A DNA stretch of 64,000 nucleotides, taken from NCBI RefSeq assembly GCF_000017805.1, contig NC_009767.1, forward strand, positions 4,381,001 to 4,445,000. Reading direction: 5' to 3'. The stretch is from Roseiflexus castenholzii DSM 13941 (GTDB taxonomy: Bacteria > Chloroflexota > Chloroflexia > Chloroflexales > Roseiflexaceae). Positions 18,222 through 27,233 of the stretch are shown piece by piece (the first letter of the stretch is position 1; every line of letters starts with the position of its first letter). The notes under the pieces are model-generated. The model saw nothing but the letters and a program-made list of their open reading frames with translations, made no database searches and was not told where the DNA came from. The translations under genes were made by a program, and so were the position numbers.

Positions 18222-19142
18222 TCATCGTATCTGCCGACCTGGCTGACTGTTTCCGGCGGGCGTTGCTGCCATCATCTGCTGGAGCAGCGGTCGCGCTGGC
18301 GGGATCAGCGTGACGGACGCACGCCCTTCGGTGATATTTTGCAATTCGAGGATTTCGAACAGCGCCGAGGCTACATCTGGATCGGCTGCGATCTGGTTGA
18401 GGGCCGTTCCGACGATCTGCGGACGGATCGCCTGCGCCTTGGCGAACTCAATGGCTGCCTGGCGTTCGGCGGTGCTGGTGATGATATTGACCTGGTTAGC
18501 GCCATCCTGCTTGATAGCCGCAGTCACCTGACGCAGCCGGTTGACGACTTTCTCTTCGATCTGTTGAATCATGCCGATGTCGCGGAAGTGGACTTTGCGG
18601 ATGTACACTGAACCCAACTGGTAGCCCCACTCCGCTGATTTCGGCGAGACCTCATCGCGCACAGTGCGGCTCATCGCGTGGCGATTTTCCAGCATCTCAG
18701 CAAGCGGCAGGTTGCTGAGCGTGCGCACCACGGCATTACTCACGTTCGCCGCCAGTGAACCATCAGGGTCGGCGTTCTTGAACAGGTAGGCAATGGGGTC
18801 GTTGATCTTGTACTCATACCAGATACCCACCCCCATCGGCGCTCCTTCTTCAGAGTTCACCGGCTGGCTGCGCAGGTATTTCTGGTCGAGCCGCATATCA
18901 ATGACATAGCGCCGTCCGAGCCAGTTCACAAGGAACGCGGCAAGACCCAGATTGATCGGCAGGAAATAGAGACCCGGCTCGCGCAGAACGCCGACGACAT
19001 TGCCGAACAGCACGTACACGTGGCATGTGCCCTCTTCCACAATGGCGTACCAGCCGAAGGCGCGCAAAAGCCCCAGAAAGGTCGGTACGGCGATCAGGCA
19101 GACGATAAACGTCACAAAGGCGGCAGTGGCGAACTCGATCAT
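18222..19142 (-). CDS. SPFH/Band 7 membrane protein (HflC-like position)
   Basis: 306 residues with an N-terminal membrane segment (about 5-30, TAAFVTFIVCLIAVPTFLGLL) and a second hydrophobic stretch near 75-95. An SPFH/Band 7 domain follows to about 230, then a helical part rich in Ala/Glu/Gln. Such proteins build membrane-associated multimers; in E. coli the related HflK-HflC pair encloses FtsH. It overlaps the preceding SPFH gene by four bases (19139-19142), so the two are likely hetero-oligomer partners (inference). Confidence 0.8.
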   Translation of the reverse strand: MIEFATAAFVTFIVCLIAVPTFLGLLRAFGWYAIVEEGTCHVYVLFGNVVGVLREPGLYFLPINLGLAAFLVNWLGRRYVIDMRLDQKYLRSQPVNSEEGAPMGVGIWYEYKINDPIAYLFKNADPDGSLAANVSNAVVRTLSNLPLAEMLENRHAMSRTVRDEVSPKSAEWGYQLGSVYIRKVHFRDIGMIQQIEEKVVNRLRQVTAAIKQDGANQVNIITSTAERQAAIEFAKAQAIRPQIVGTALNQIAADPDVASALFEILELQNITEGRASVTLIPPARPLLQQMMAATPAGNSQPGRQIR

Positions 19143-20128
19143 ATCTGTTCCTCCAGAATTACGCGCTCAGCCTGGTTGTACAACTTCAGACGAACGTTCC
19201 GCAGGTATGCCCGCAATGCTTCAGGACCGCCAATGCGCTTTAGATCGCTCAACTGCCTGGCGAGCGCCATGAGCGGCTCGACTTCCGCCTGCGCCTTCAG
19301 GGTTTCGATCTCAACGGCGCGCTTCGATTGCACGATCTTCTGATCCGCTTCCGCTTGCGCCCGGCTGATGTCCGACGAAACCTGATTGTGCGCAGTGTTG
19401 ACGGCGGCCAGTGCCGACTCGACTTCTGGCGGCGCGTCGATGCTGGTGATCAGTGAGGCGTCGAACTGAATGCCGTAGCGCGCCGCCGCCGAAAGGCACT
19501 CGCGGTCCATCAGTTCGTTCAGATCGCGCAGGTTTTTGCGCAGGTCGTTGATCGATACGCTGGCCACGACATTGCCGTTCATAGGCGCTGTGTCCATCGT
19601 CATTGCGCGTTGCGGCGCCTCGAAGTTGGCGATCCGTTCACGCAGAATAGAAATGAAGTAGCCCATGACATGAACGATCGGATTCTTGACACCCCACAGA
19701 TAGGCGTACAGGTTCCGTTCGTACACGCGGTAGCGGATCTGCCCCTCCAGCGCAATGTTGAGCTGGTCCTTGGTGACGGCTTCGAGTTTGGTGCCGCCCT
19801 GGTTCGCCATCGGATTTTCCAGGTCAAGCGCCATGTTCACGGTCTGGGTCGCAACCGAGACTTTGTAAATGCGCTCCCAGGGCCACTTGAAGTACGGTCC
19901 GCCTGGAGGAATGACGACGACTTGGGGATAGCGATACCGCTCACGCTCTTCCGGTCGGAGGTACTCGGTGTAGGGGTCATCAAGCGTGGCGTCGGTCAGG
20001 CGTTCGGCGCGTCCGAAGATCGTCTTCACTGCGCGCTCGTTCTGATCGACGGTGTAGATTCCGGCAACGAGGTAACGCATCAGAAACCACACGATGAACC
20101 CGAAGATGATTCCTGCCAGAACTGACAT
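19139..20128 (-). CDS. SPFH/Band 7 membrane protein (HflK-like position)
   Basis: 329 residues. There is one N-terminal membrane helix (about 3-24) and an SPFH domain from about 25 (AGIYTVDQNERAVKTIFG). The coiled-coil part ISRAQAEADQKIVQSKRAVE begins near residue 250. GGAGG precedes ATG 20128. No protease or kinase motif is visible. It is the first gene of a two-gene operon with the overlapping SPFH gene. Confidence 0.85.
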   Translation of the reverse strand: MSVLAGIIFGFIVWFLMRYLVAGIYTVDQNERAVKTIFGRAERLTDATLDDPYTEYLRPEERERYRYPQVVVIPPGGPYFKWPWERIYKVSVATQTVNMALDLENPMANQGGTKLEAVTKDQLNIALEGQIRYRVYERNLYAYLWGVKNPIVHVMGYFISILRERIANFEAPQRAMTMDTAPMNGNVVASVSINDLRKNLRDLNELMDRECLSAAARYGIQFDASLITSIDAPPEVESALAAVNTAHNQVSSDISRAQAEADQKIVQSKRAVEIETLKAQAEVEPLMALARQLSDLKRIGGPEALRAYLRNVRLKLYNQAERVILEEQI

Positions 20129-20150
20129 ATGTCCTCCTTTTGTGAAGGCG

Positions 20151-20168
20151 ATGACGCCTGTGCGTCAT
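20151..20168. promoter_or_regulatory. Inverted repeat upstream of the SPFH pair
   Basis: ATGACGC, a 4-nt centre, and GCGTCAT: perfect 7-bp arms 23 bases upstream of the SPFH start. Operator-like; no regulator recognised. Confidence 0.4.
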
Positions 20169-20288
20169 TCGCTCCGATCTACGCGCCGCGCCGCTGCCGT
20201 GTTGCACAGGATATGGTACACCAATTGCGAAGAGTGTGGTAGCATGCAGATCGAAAATACGGCATTATTCAAAGGAATGGAGGCGTCG

Positions 20289-21068
20289 ATGAGTGTGGCA
20301 ACGACCGAAACACCGCGCGCCATCGTGTATCCCGAAAGTGATGGTCAGCCGATGGCCGACAATACGCTCCAGTTTCGCTGGATTGTCATGCTCCAGGGCA
20401 ACCTGGCGGCGCTGTTCGCCGACCGTCCCGATGTCTTCGTGGCTGGCGATCTCCTCTGGTACCCCGTCGAAGGGCGGCCCGACATCCGCCGCGCTCCCGA
20501 CGTGCTGGTCGCCATCGGACGCCCCAAGGGCGACCGCGGCGCCTATTTGCAGTGGGAAGAGGGGAATCAGCCGCCCCAGGCGGTGTTCGAGGTCCTCTCG
20601 CCCGGCAATACGCTGCGCGAAATGGCGCGCAAGTTCGAGTTCTACAACCGCTACGGCGTGCAGGAGTATTACCTGATCGACCCCGAACGCGGCGATGTGA
20701 GCGGCTGGGTGCGGCAGGACGGCGTCTTGACGGTCATCGACGACATCGACGGCTGGGTCAGCCCGCTGCTGGGGGTGCGCTTCACCGTGCGGGATGGCGC
20801 CATCCAGTTGTTCTACCCGGACGGACGACCGTTTCTGACCTTTGAGGAACTGGCGCAGGCGCGCGCTGCCGAAGCGCGCGCGCGAGCAGAAGCGGAAGCG
20901 CGTGCGCGCGCCGCCGAGGAGCGCGCGCACCAGGAAGCCGAGGCGCGCGCCGCCGCCGAGGAGCGCGCACAACGGGAAGCCGCTGCGCGCGCCGCCGCCG
21001 AGGAGCGCGCCGCGCGGCTGGCGGAGCGGCTGCGCGCGCTCGGAATTGACCCGAACGGTGCGGCTTAG
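20289..21068 (+). CDS. Uma2-family protein, tandem copy 1
   Basis: 259 residues. Start ATG 20289 is preceded by GGAGG; the frame is open further upstream without family-like sequence. Residues 1-195 are the Uma2 (formerly DUF820) domain, a PD-(D/E)XK nuclease-like fold. Likely catalytic residues are Asp71 (RRAPDVLV), Glu101 (AVFEVLSPG) and Lys115 (ARKFEFYNRYG). Residues 205-250 are an Ala/Arg/Glu-rich coiled coil ending LAERLRALGIDPNGAA. The function of the family is unknown despite its nuclease fold. It is the first of four near-identical tandem genes separated by about 40 bases. Confidence 0.9.
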   Translation: MSVATTETPRAIVYPESDGQPMADNTLQFRWIVMLQGNLAALFADRPDVFVAGDLLWYPVEGRPDIRRAPDVLVAIGRPKGDRGAYLQWEEGNQPPQAVFEVLSPGNTLREMARKFEFYNRYGVQEYYLIDPERGDVSGWVRQDGVLTVIDDIDGWVSPLLGVRFTVRDGAIQLFYPDGRPFLTFEELAQARAAEARARAEAEARARAAEERAHQEAEARAAAEERAQREAAARAAAEERAARLAERLRALGIDPNGAA

Positions 21069-21108
21069 GACCGTGACATCGCGCGACGTGCGCGCAGAGG
21101 GAGGGGCT

Positions 21109-21846
21109 ATGAGCGCAACAACGATGGAGCACACGCGCGCCATCGTGTATCCTGAAAGCGATGGTCAGCCGATGGCCGACAATACGCTCCAGTTTCGCTG
21201 GATTGTCATGCTCCAGGGCAACCTGGCGGCGCTGTTCGCCGACCGTCCCGATGTCTTCGTGGCTGGCGATCTCCTCTGGTACCCCGTCGAAGGGCGACCC
21301 GACATCCGCCGCGCTCCCGACGTGCTGGTCGCCATCGGACGCCCCAAGGGCGACCGCGGCGCCTATTTGCAGTGGGAAGAGGGGAATCAGCCGCCCCAGG
21401 CGGTGTTCGAGGTCCTCTCGCCCGGCAATACGCTGCGCGAAATGGCGCGCAAGTTCGAGTTCTACAACCGCTACGGCGTGCAGGAGTATTACCTGATCGA
21501 CCCCGAACGCGGCGATGTGAGCGGCTGGGTGCGGCAGGACGGCGTCTTGACGGTCATCGACGACATCGACGGCTGGGTCAGCCCGCTGCTGGGGGTGCGC
21601 TTCGCCGTGCGGGATGGCGCCATCCGGTTGTTCTACCCGGACGGACGACCGTTTCTGACCTTTGAGGAACTGGCGCAGGCGCGCGCCGCCGAAGCACGCG
21701 CGCGAGCAGAAGCGGAAGCGCGTGCGCGCGCAGCCGAGGAGCGTGCGCAACGGGAAGCCGAGGCGCGCGCCGCCGCCGAGGAGCGCGCCGCGCGGCTGGC
21801 GGAGCGGCTGCGCGCGCTCGGAATTGACCCGAACGGTGCGGCTTAG
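21109..21846 (+). CDS. Uma2-family protein, tandem copy 2
   Basis: 245 residues, starting MSATTMEHTRAIVYPE at ATG 21109 after GGGAGGGG. The core from IVYPESDGQ to the FEELAQ segment is almost identical to copy 1 (for example Thr to Ala in VRF-AVRDG and Gln to Arg in IRLFYP). The tail is shorter by 14 residues, two heptads. Conserved Asp, Glu and Lys are present. The intergenic 40 bp (GACCGTGACATCGCGCG...) is repeated before copies 3 and 4, so the duplicated unit includes the ribosome-binding site. Confidence 0.9.
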   Translation: MSATTMEHTRAIVYPESDGQPMADNTLQFRWIVMLQGNLAALFADRPDVFVAGDLLWYPVEGRPDIRRAPDVLVAIGRPKGDRGAYLQWEEGNQPPQAVFEVLSPGNTLREMARKFEFYNRYGVQEYYLIDPERGDVSGWVRQDGVLTVIDDIDGWVSPLLGVRFAVRDGAIRLFYPDGRPFLTFEELAQARAAEARARAEAEARARAAEERAQREAEARAAAEERAARLAERLRALGIDPNGAA

Positions 21847-21886
21847 GACCGTGACATCGCGCGACGTGCGCGCAAGGGGAGGGGCT

Positions 21887-22666
21887 ATGAGCGCGACAAC
21901 GATGGAGCAGACGCGCGCCATCGTGTATCCTGAAAGCGATGGTCAGCCGATGGCCGACAATACGCTCCAGTTTCGCTGGATTGTCATGCTCCAGGGCAAC
22001 CTGGCGGCGCTGTTCGCCGACCGTCCCGATGTCTTCGTGGCTGGCGATCTCCTCTGGTACCCCGTCGAAGGGCGGCCCGACATCCGCCGCGCTCCCGACG
22101 TGCTGGTCGCCATCGGACGCCCCAAGGGCGACCGCGGCGCCTATTTGCAGTGGGAAGAGGGGAATCAGCCGCCCCAGGCGGTGTTCGAGGTCCTCTCGCC
22201 CGGCAATACGCTGCGCGAAATGGCGCGCAAGTTCGAGTTCTACAACCGCTACGGCGTGCAGGAGTATTACCTGATCGACCCCGAACGCGGCGATGTGAGC
22301 GGCTGGGTGCGGCAGGACGGCGTCTTGACGGTCATCGACGACATCGACGGCTGGGTCAGCCCGCTGCTGGGGGTGCGCTTCGCCGTGCGGGATGGCGCCA
22401 TCCGGTTGTTCTACCCGGACGGACGACCGTTTCTGACTTTTGAGGAACTGGCGCAGGCGCGCGCCGCCGCCGAGGAGCGTGCGCACCAGGAAGCCGAGGC
22501 GCGCGCAGCCGAAGCGCGCGCGCGAGCAGAAGCGGAAGCGCGTGCGCGCGCCGCCGAGGAACGCGCGCAACGGGAAGCCAAGGCGCGCGCCGCCGCTGAG
22601 GAGCGCGCCGCACGGCTGGCGGAGCGGCTGCGCGCGCTCGGAATTGACCCGAACGGTGCGGCTTAG
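21887..22666 (+). CDS. Uma2-family protein, tandem copy 3
   Basis: 259 residues from ATG 21887. The Uma2 core is the same as in copy 2. The tail has a different module order: RAAAEERAHQEAEARAAEA precedes the RARAEAEARARAAEERAQ block. The C-terminus is the same as in copies 1 and 2. Ribosome-binding site GGGGAGGGG. Confidence 0.9.
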   Translation: MSATTMEQTRAIVYPESDGQPMADNTLQFRWIVMLQGNLAALFADRPDVFVAGDLLWYPVEGRPDIRRAPDVLVAIGRPKGDRGAYLQWEEGNQPPQAVFEVLSPGNTLREMARKFEFYNRYGVQEYYLIDPERGDVSGWVRQDGVLTVIDDIDGWVSPLLGVRFAVRDGAIRLFYPDGRPFLTFEELAQARAAAEERAHQEAEARAAEARARAEAEARARAAEERAQREAKARAAAEERAARLAERLRALGIDPNGAA

Positions 22667-22706
22667 GACCGTGACATCGCGCGGCGTGCGCGCAGAGGGA
22701 GGGGCT

Positions 22707-23444
22707 ATGAGCGCGACAACGATGGAGCAGACGCGCGCCATCGTGTATCCCGAAAGTGATGGTCAGCCGATGGCCGACAATACGCTCCAGTTTCGCTGGA
22801 TTGTCATGCTCCAGGGCAACCTGGCGGCGCTGTTCGCCGACCGTCCCGATGTCTTCGTGGCTGGCGATCTCCTCTGGTACCCCGTCGAAGGGCGGCCCGA
22901 CATCCGCCGCGCCCCCGACGTGCTGGTCGCCATCGGACGCCCCAAGGGCGACCGCGGCGCCTATTTGCAGTGGGAAGAGGGGAATCAGCCGCCCCAGGCG
23001 GTGTTCGAGGTCCTCTCGCCCGGCAATACGCTGCGCGAAATGGCGCGCAAGTTCGAGTTCTACAACCGCTACGGCGTGCAGGAGTATTACCTGATCGACC
23101 CCGAACGCGGCGATGTGAGCGGCTGGGTGCGGCAGGACGGCGCCTTGACGGTCATCGACGACATCGACGGCTGGGTCAGCCCGCTGCTGGGGGTGCGCTT
23201 CGCCGTGCGGGATGGCGCCATCCAGTTGTTCTACCCGGACGGACGACCGTTTCTGACTTTTGAGGAACTGGCGCAGGCGCGCGCCGCCGCCGAGGAGCGT
23301 GCGCACCAGGAAGCCGAGGCGCGCGCAGCCGAAGCGCGCGCGCGAGCAGAAGCGGAAGCGCGTGCGCGCGCCGCCGAGGAGCGCGCCGCGCGGCTGGCGG
23401 AGCGGCTGCGCGCGCTGGGGCTGAACCCAGATGATATTGCCTGA
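22707..23444 (+). CDS. Uma2-family protein, tandem copy 4
   Basis: 245 residues from ATG 22707 after GGGAGGGG. The core is again nearly identical (Val to Ala in GALTVIDD). The tail lacks one module and the last residues differ (LGLNPDDIA), which marks it as the end unit of the array, outside the homogenised segment. The helicase gene begins within a few bases of its stop, so the two may share a transcript. Confidence 0.9.
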   Translation: MSATTMEQTRAIVYPESDGQPMADNTLQFRWIVMLQGNLAALFADRPDVFVAGDLLWYPVEGRPDIRRAPDVLVAIGRPKGDRGAYLQWEEGNQPPQAVFEVLSPGNTLREMARKFEFYNRYGVQEYYLIDPERGDVSGWVRQDGALTVIDDIDGWVSPLLGVRFAVRDGAIQLFYPDGRPFLTFEELAQARAAAEERAHQEAEARAAEARARAEAEARARAAEERAARLAERLRALGLNPDDIA

Positions 23445-23445
23445 C

Positions 23446-25410
23446 ATGTCTCTCCTGGCTTCGCTCAACCCCAAACAATACACAGCCGTCACTGCGCCTC
23501 CCGGTCCAATCCTGGTGCGCGCCGGAGCCGGCAGCGGCAAAACGCGCGTGTTGACGCTGCGGATCGCATACCTGATTGCGGAGTGTGGTGTGTCCCCATC
23601 GCACATTCTGGCGCTCACGTTTACCAATAAGGCGGCGCGTGAAATGCGACAGCGCCTGCGCAATCTGCCCGGCGTATCGATCCGAGGTCTCACTGCTGGC
23701 ACGTTCCATTCGGTCTGTGCAGCGTTGTTGCGCGAACATATCACCGGTCGCATTGGCAGGTACACATCCGATTTTACGATCTACGCCGAAGATGAGCAGG
23801 CGCAACTGGCAGCGTTGGCGCTCGACGCAGCGCGGGAACGTCCGCCGGTCCTCCTCGAACCGACAGAACTGCTCCGTCACATTTCGCGCGCCAAGAGTCG
23901 GTTGCTCACCCCGCGCCTGGCAGCGCGCTTCGCCCGTGATGACCTGGAGCGTTTCGTCGCTGGATGTTACCAGCGTTATCAGCGCAGCCTGGAACACGCC
24001 AACGCGCTTGATTTCGATGATCTGATTCTGCTGACCCACCGGTTGCTCGCCGAACATCCCGATGTGTTGGACACCTGCCAGGCGCGCTGGCGGCATGTTC
24101 TGATCGACGAGTATCAGGACACCGATCCGGCGCAGTACGCGCTGGTCGAGTTACTGACGCGCCCATCACCCGCCAATGGACATGTGCGCTCGCTCTTCGC
24201 CGTTGGTGATGGGATGCAGGCGATCTACGGCTTCCGCAACGCCGACCATACGATCATTGCGCGATTCGAGCGCGATTTTCCCGAAGCGCGAGTGATCGAA
24301 CTGGCGACAAACTATCGCAGCCGCCAACCGATCCTCGATGCCGCCTATGCGGTCATCCGTCATAGTCGTGCAGTTCAGCCCATGGCGCTGCGCGCAACGA
24401 AACCGGAGCCGCCGCGCGGCGCCGGGCATGTTCCGCCGCTCCAGATTGTGGACGCCAAAGATGCGCGCGATGAAGCCGAACGTGTGACGCGCAGCATCGT
24501 CGATCTCCTGCGACGTGGGCGTCGTCCACGCGACATAGCGATCCTCTACCGTTCACGCCATATGAGCCGCACATTTGAATCAGCGCTGCGTCATGTACGC
24601 ATCCCATATGCGTTGCGTGGCGCAACCGGGTTCTTCGAGCGCGCCGTGGTGCGTGATACGCTGGCATACCTGCGTGTTGTCAACAATCCCGCCGACAATC
24701 TGAGCTTCAACCGGATTGCCAATGTGCCGCCGCGTGGACTGGGCGCCGGCGCGCTGGCGACGCTTTCCGCCTTTGCCGCGCAGCGAGGATTATCTCTCTC
24801 CGAAACACTGGCACATCCCGAGGTCCTTGCGGCGCTGTCGCCAAAAGCCGCAGAGAGCGCGCGACAACTGGCGGCGCTGTTCGTCCGCTGGCGGCGGCTT
24901 GTAGACGGCGGCATGCCCCCTGATCATGTGCTGGCTGATGTGCTCGAACGTATCGGCTACCAGGCGTGGCTCGAGCAACGCCTGGAACCGGAGGAACTGG
25001 CAGATGCGCGCGCTCATGTGCAGGAACTGGCGAATGCCGCTGCCGAGCATACTGCGCTCAATGCCTTCCTGCAAGAAGTGGCGTTACTGACCAGCGCCGA
25101 TGATGACGATGATGAACGTGATCGGGTGCAGTTGTCCACCATCCACGCAGCCAAAGGTCTGGAGTGGCCCATCGTATTCGTTGCGGGTCTGGAGGAAGGG
25201 ACGCTGCCGCACGAACACAGCCTGGTGACGCCGGATGGCGTGGAGGAAGAACGTCGCCTCTGCTACGTTGCGCTGACCCGTGCCGGCGAGCAACTGTACC
25301 TTTCCTGGGCGGCAAGCCGGGTGCGCGGAAAACCGACGAAACCATCACGATTCCTCAACGAAATCGAGGCATATGGGCGCGAGCGGGCGGGGAGAAACGT
25401 CGCATCATAA
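23446..25410 (+). CDS. UvrD/PcrA/Rep-type DNA helicase (superfamily 1)
   Basis: ATP-dependent 3'-5' DNA helicase of repair or replication restart. ATG 23446 (654 residues) lies one base after the stop of the last Uma2 gene. An ATG at 23431, overlapping that gene, is an alternative. Motifs in order: LNPKQYTAV Q-motif, AGAGSGKT (26-33), LTFTNKAAREM (Ia), DEYQDTDPAQ (II), GDGMQAIYGFRNAD (III), LATNYRS (IV), TIHAAKGLEWPIVFV (V) and EERRLCYVALTRA (VI). It is somewhat shorter than E. coli UvrD (720). No SOS box was found in front of it. Confidence 0.93.
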   Translation: MSLLASLNPKQYTAVTAPPGPILVRAGAGSGKTRVLTLRIAYLIAECGVSPSHILALTFTNKAAREMRQRLRNLPGVSIRGLTAGTFHSVCAALLREHITGRIGRYTSDFTIYAEDEQAQLAALALDAARERPPVLLEPTELLRHISRAKSRLLTPRLAARFARDDLERFVAGCYQRYQRSLEHANALDFDDLILLTHRLLAEHPDVLDTCQARWRHVLIDEYQDTDPAQYALVELLTRPSPANGHVRSLFAVGDGMQAIYGFRNADHTIIARFERDFPEARVIELATNYRSRQPILDAAYAVIRHSRAVQPMALRATKPEPPRGAGHVPPLQIVDAKDARDEAERVTRSIVDLLRRGRRPRDIAILYRSRHMSRTFESALRHVRIPYALRGATGFFERAVVRDTLAYLRVVNNPADNLSFNRIANVPPRGLGAGALATLSAFAAQRGLSLSETLAHPEVLAALSPKAAESARQLAALFVRWRRLVDGGMPPDHVLADVLERIGYQAWLEQRLEPEELADARAHVQELANAAAEHTALNAFLQEVALLTSADDDDDERDRVQLSTIHAAKGLEWPIVFVAGLEEGTLPHEHSLVTPDGVEEERRLCYVALTRAGEQLYLSWAASRVRGKPTKPSRFLNEIEAYGRERAGRNVAS

Positions 25411-25452
25411 ATGTTCCAGGGAATGGAGAGGTGCGAAAGTGGGAGATACCGC

Positions 25453-25606
25453 AAAAGGGCGCCTGAACCCATTCTAACACTCATGCACGATCATTTGGAC
25501 AATAGCACTGCAAAAAGCTAACCGTGAAGGTCACAAAGGGGCACAAAAGAAATGCTTTTCATTTTTATTCACTTCGTGTGCTTCGTTTCCTTGGCGGTTA
25601 AGCCTT
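25453..25606 (+). repeat. AACCACGAAGG dispersed hairpin element, copy B
   Basis: Starts AAAAGGGCGCCTG. It contains the imperfect inverted repeat from TAACCGTGAAGG to CCTTGGCGGTTAAGCC. It is directly repeated by copy C with a period of 154 bp. Confidence 0.75.
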
Positions 25607-25878
25607 AAAAGGGCGCCTGCACCCATTCTAACACTCATGCACGATCATTTGGACAATAATGACTTCACTGCAAAAGGCTGTAACCACGAAGGTCACAAAG
25701 GGACACAAAGGAAATGCTTTTCATTTTTATTCACTTCGTGTGCTTCGTTTCCTTGGTGGTTAAGCCTTTTTGCAGTGGATTCAATAATGGTTTTTGAGAA
25801 AAGAATGCCATCGCCCGGCTAAGTCCGCGCAGGCGGGCTTTATAGCCGCCGGGCGGACTGACCGCGCATTAGTATAAC
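25607..25878 (+). repeat. AACCACGAAGG dispersed hairpin element, copy C
   Basis: Shares AAAAGGGCGCCTG and CATGCACGATCATTTGGAC with copy B, and TGACTTCACTGCAA through TTTTTGAG with copy A. Its right end is TGACCGCGCATTAGTAT (25858-25874), the exact reverse complement of the 17 bases that start copy A. This implies terminal inverted repeats in an intact element. Confidence 0.75.
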
Positions 25879-25892
25879 GTTGGAGGACGCCG

Positions 25893-26714
25893 ATGCCTGA
25901 GATACGGGTAAACGGAGCGACCATTTCCTACGAGGAACACGGAACCGGTCCTGAAACAATTGTGTTTGCACACGGTTTGCTGTGGAGCGGACGCATGTTC
26001 GATCATCAGGTCAACGCGCTCAAGGATCGGTATCGGTGCATTACCTTCGACTTTCGCGGGCAGGGGCAAAGCGAAGTGACCGACTCAGGATACGACATGG
26101 ACACCCTTACGAACGATGCAGCGGCGCTGATCGAAGCGCTGCACGCCGCTCCCTGTCACTTCGTCGGTCTCTCGATGGGTGGGTTTGTCGGCATGCGACT
26201 GGCGATCCGCCGTCCTGATCTGATCCGATCACTCATTCTGCTGGAAACCTCAGCCGACCCGGAACCACGCGAGAATGTGGGGCGGTACCGCCTGCTCAAT
26301 TTCATTGCGCGCTGGTTGGGGTTGCGATTGGTTGCCGATCAGGTGATGCCGATCATGTTCGGCAAAACGTTTCTGACCGATCCAAACCGCGCACAGGAGC
26401 GAGCAATGTGGCGCAAACGGATGACCGCCAATCACCGAATCGGCATCTCGCGCGCCGTGCGGGGCGTCATTGAGCGACAGGGGGTGTATGAGCAGATCGA
26501 CCGGATCACAGCGCCAACGCTCATCATCGTCGGCGATCAGGACGTAGCGACCCCACCCGACAAAGCCCGACGCATATTCGAGCGCATCCCCCACTCGTCT
26601 CTGATCGTCATCCCCGGTGCGGGACACACATCCACAGTCGAGGCGCCTGAAACTGTAAACACACTGCTGCGGCGATTCCTCGATGCACACGCGGACAATG
26701 GCTCGCAACGCTGA
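25893..26714 (+). CDS. Alpha/beta hydrolase
   Basis: 273 residues, ATG after GGAGG. Nucleophile elbow GLSMGG (about residues 92-97), acid in VGDQDVATPP, and His in GAGHTSTVEAPE: a complete Ser-Asp-His triad. HGLLWSGRMFDHQ is the oxyanion-hole loop. There is no signal peptide, so it is cytoplasmic. The substrate cannot be told; it resembles 3-oxoadipate enol-lactonase/esterase-type enzymes only at fold level. Confidence 0.85.
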   Translation: MPEIRVNGATISYEEHGTGPETIVFAHGLLWSGRMFDHQVNALKDRYRCITFDFRGQGQSEVTDSGYDMDTLTNDAAALIEALHAAPCHFVGLSMGGFVGMRLAIRRPDLIRSLILLETSADPEPRENVGRYRLLNFIARWLGLRLVADQVMPIMFGKTFLTDPNRAQERAMWRKRMTANHRIGISRAVRGVIERQGVYEQIDRITAPTLIIVGDQDVATPPDKARRIFERIPHSSLIVIPGAGHTSTVEAPETVNTLLRRFLDAHADNGSQR

Positions 26715-26777
26715 GAGCAGTATGGTATACTTCCTCATCGTTACGTGGTTCGATGATGTGGTATGAAGGTTACTATC

Positions 26778-27215
26778 ATGCGCGGTATTCGATTGCTCAC
26801 AATCGTTATTCTGGCACTCTTTACGCTTGCCGCCTGCGGCGGAGGCGACATCAGCGTGCCGCCGCCGCCGAATGCCCGGCCATTCGAGAGCAGCGGCAGC
26901 CCCAAGATCGATCAGATCATCGCCTCCTGGAAGAACGTAGCGATTGAAGAAATGCGCAAAGACGCCGTCAAAGAAGAGTCACTGGTCGAAGAGATTTTTC
27001 TTGTCACCGATGGTTCGCTGGAGGACGTGCAGAACCACTACATGGCGTTGACCCAGAATGGTTGGTGGCATCTGAAGCGTATGCCCGGTCTTCAGGGTGA
27101 TGTGTTGCTCGACGGGTACGAGCACGGCACGACGGCGCTTGTCATCGGCGCGATCGATGCGTCGAAGTTCGGCGGTGAGGGCATTGTCGTCTACACGCTG
27201 CGAGGAACGAAGTGA
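26778..27215 (+). CDS. Small putative lipoprotein
   Basis: 145 residues from ATG 26778 (AAGG eight bases upstream). An in-frame ATG at 26763 would add five residues. The signal peptide LLTIVILALFTLAAC ends with the lipobox LAAC, followed by GGG and a Pro-rich linker. The mature part has a compact domain (DQIIASWKNVAIEEM ... VVYTLRG), unrecognised. A TATACT -10-like hexamer lies at 26726-26731. Confidence 0.7.
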   Translation: MRGIRLLTIVILALFTLAACGGGDISVPPPPNARPFESSGSPKIDQIIASWKNVAIEEMRKDAVKEESLVEEIFLVTDGSLEDVQNHYMALTQNGWWHLKRMPGLQGDVLLDGYEHGTTALVIGAIDASKFGGEGIVVYTLRGTK

Positions 27216-27233
27216 GCCGGGTGTCTTGACGCT

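Larger units (their letters stand above)
25411..25892. other. Intergenic region of dispersed repeats
   Basis: 482 bases without a credible gene, filled by two relatives of the AACCACGAAGG element and GC-rich hairpins (for example around 25830-25855). The alpha/beta hydrolase ribosome-binding site GGAGG is at its right end. Confidence 0.7.
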
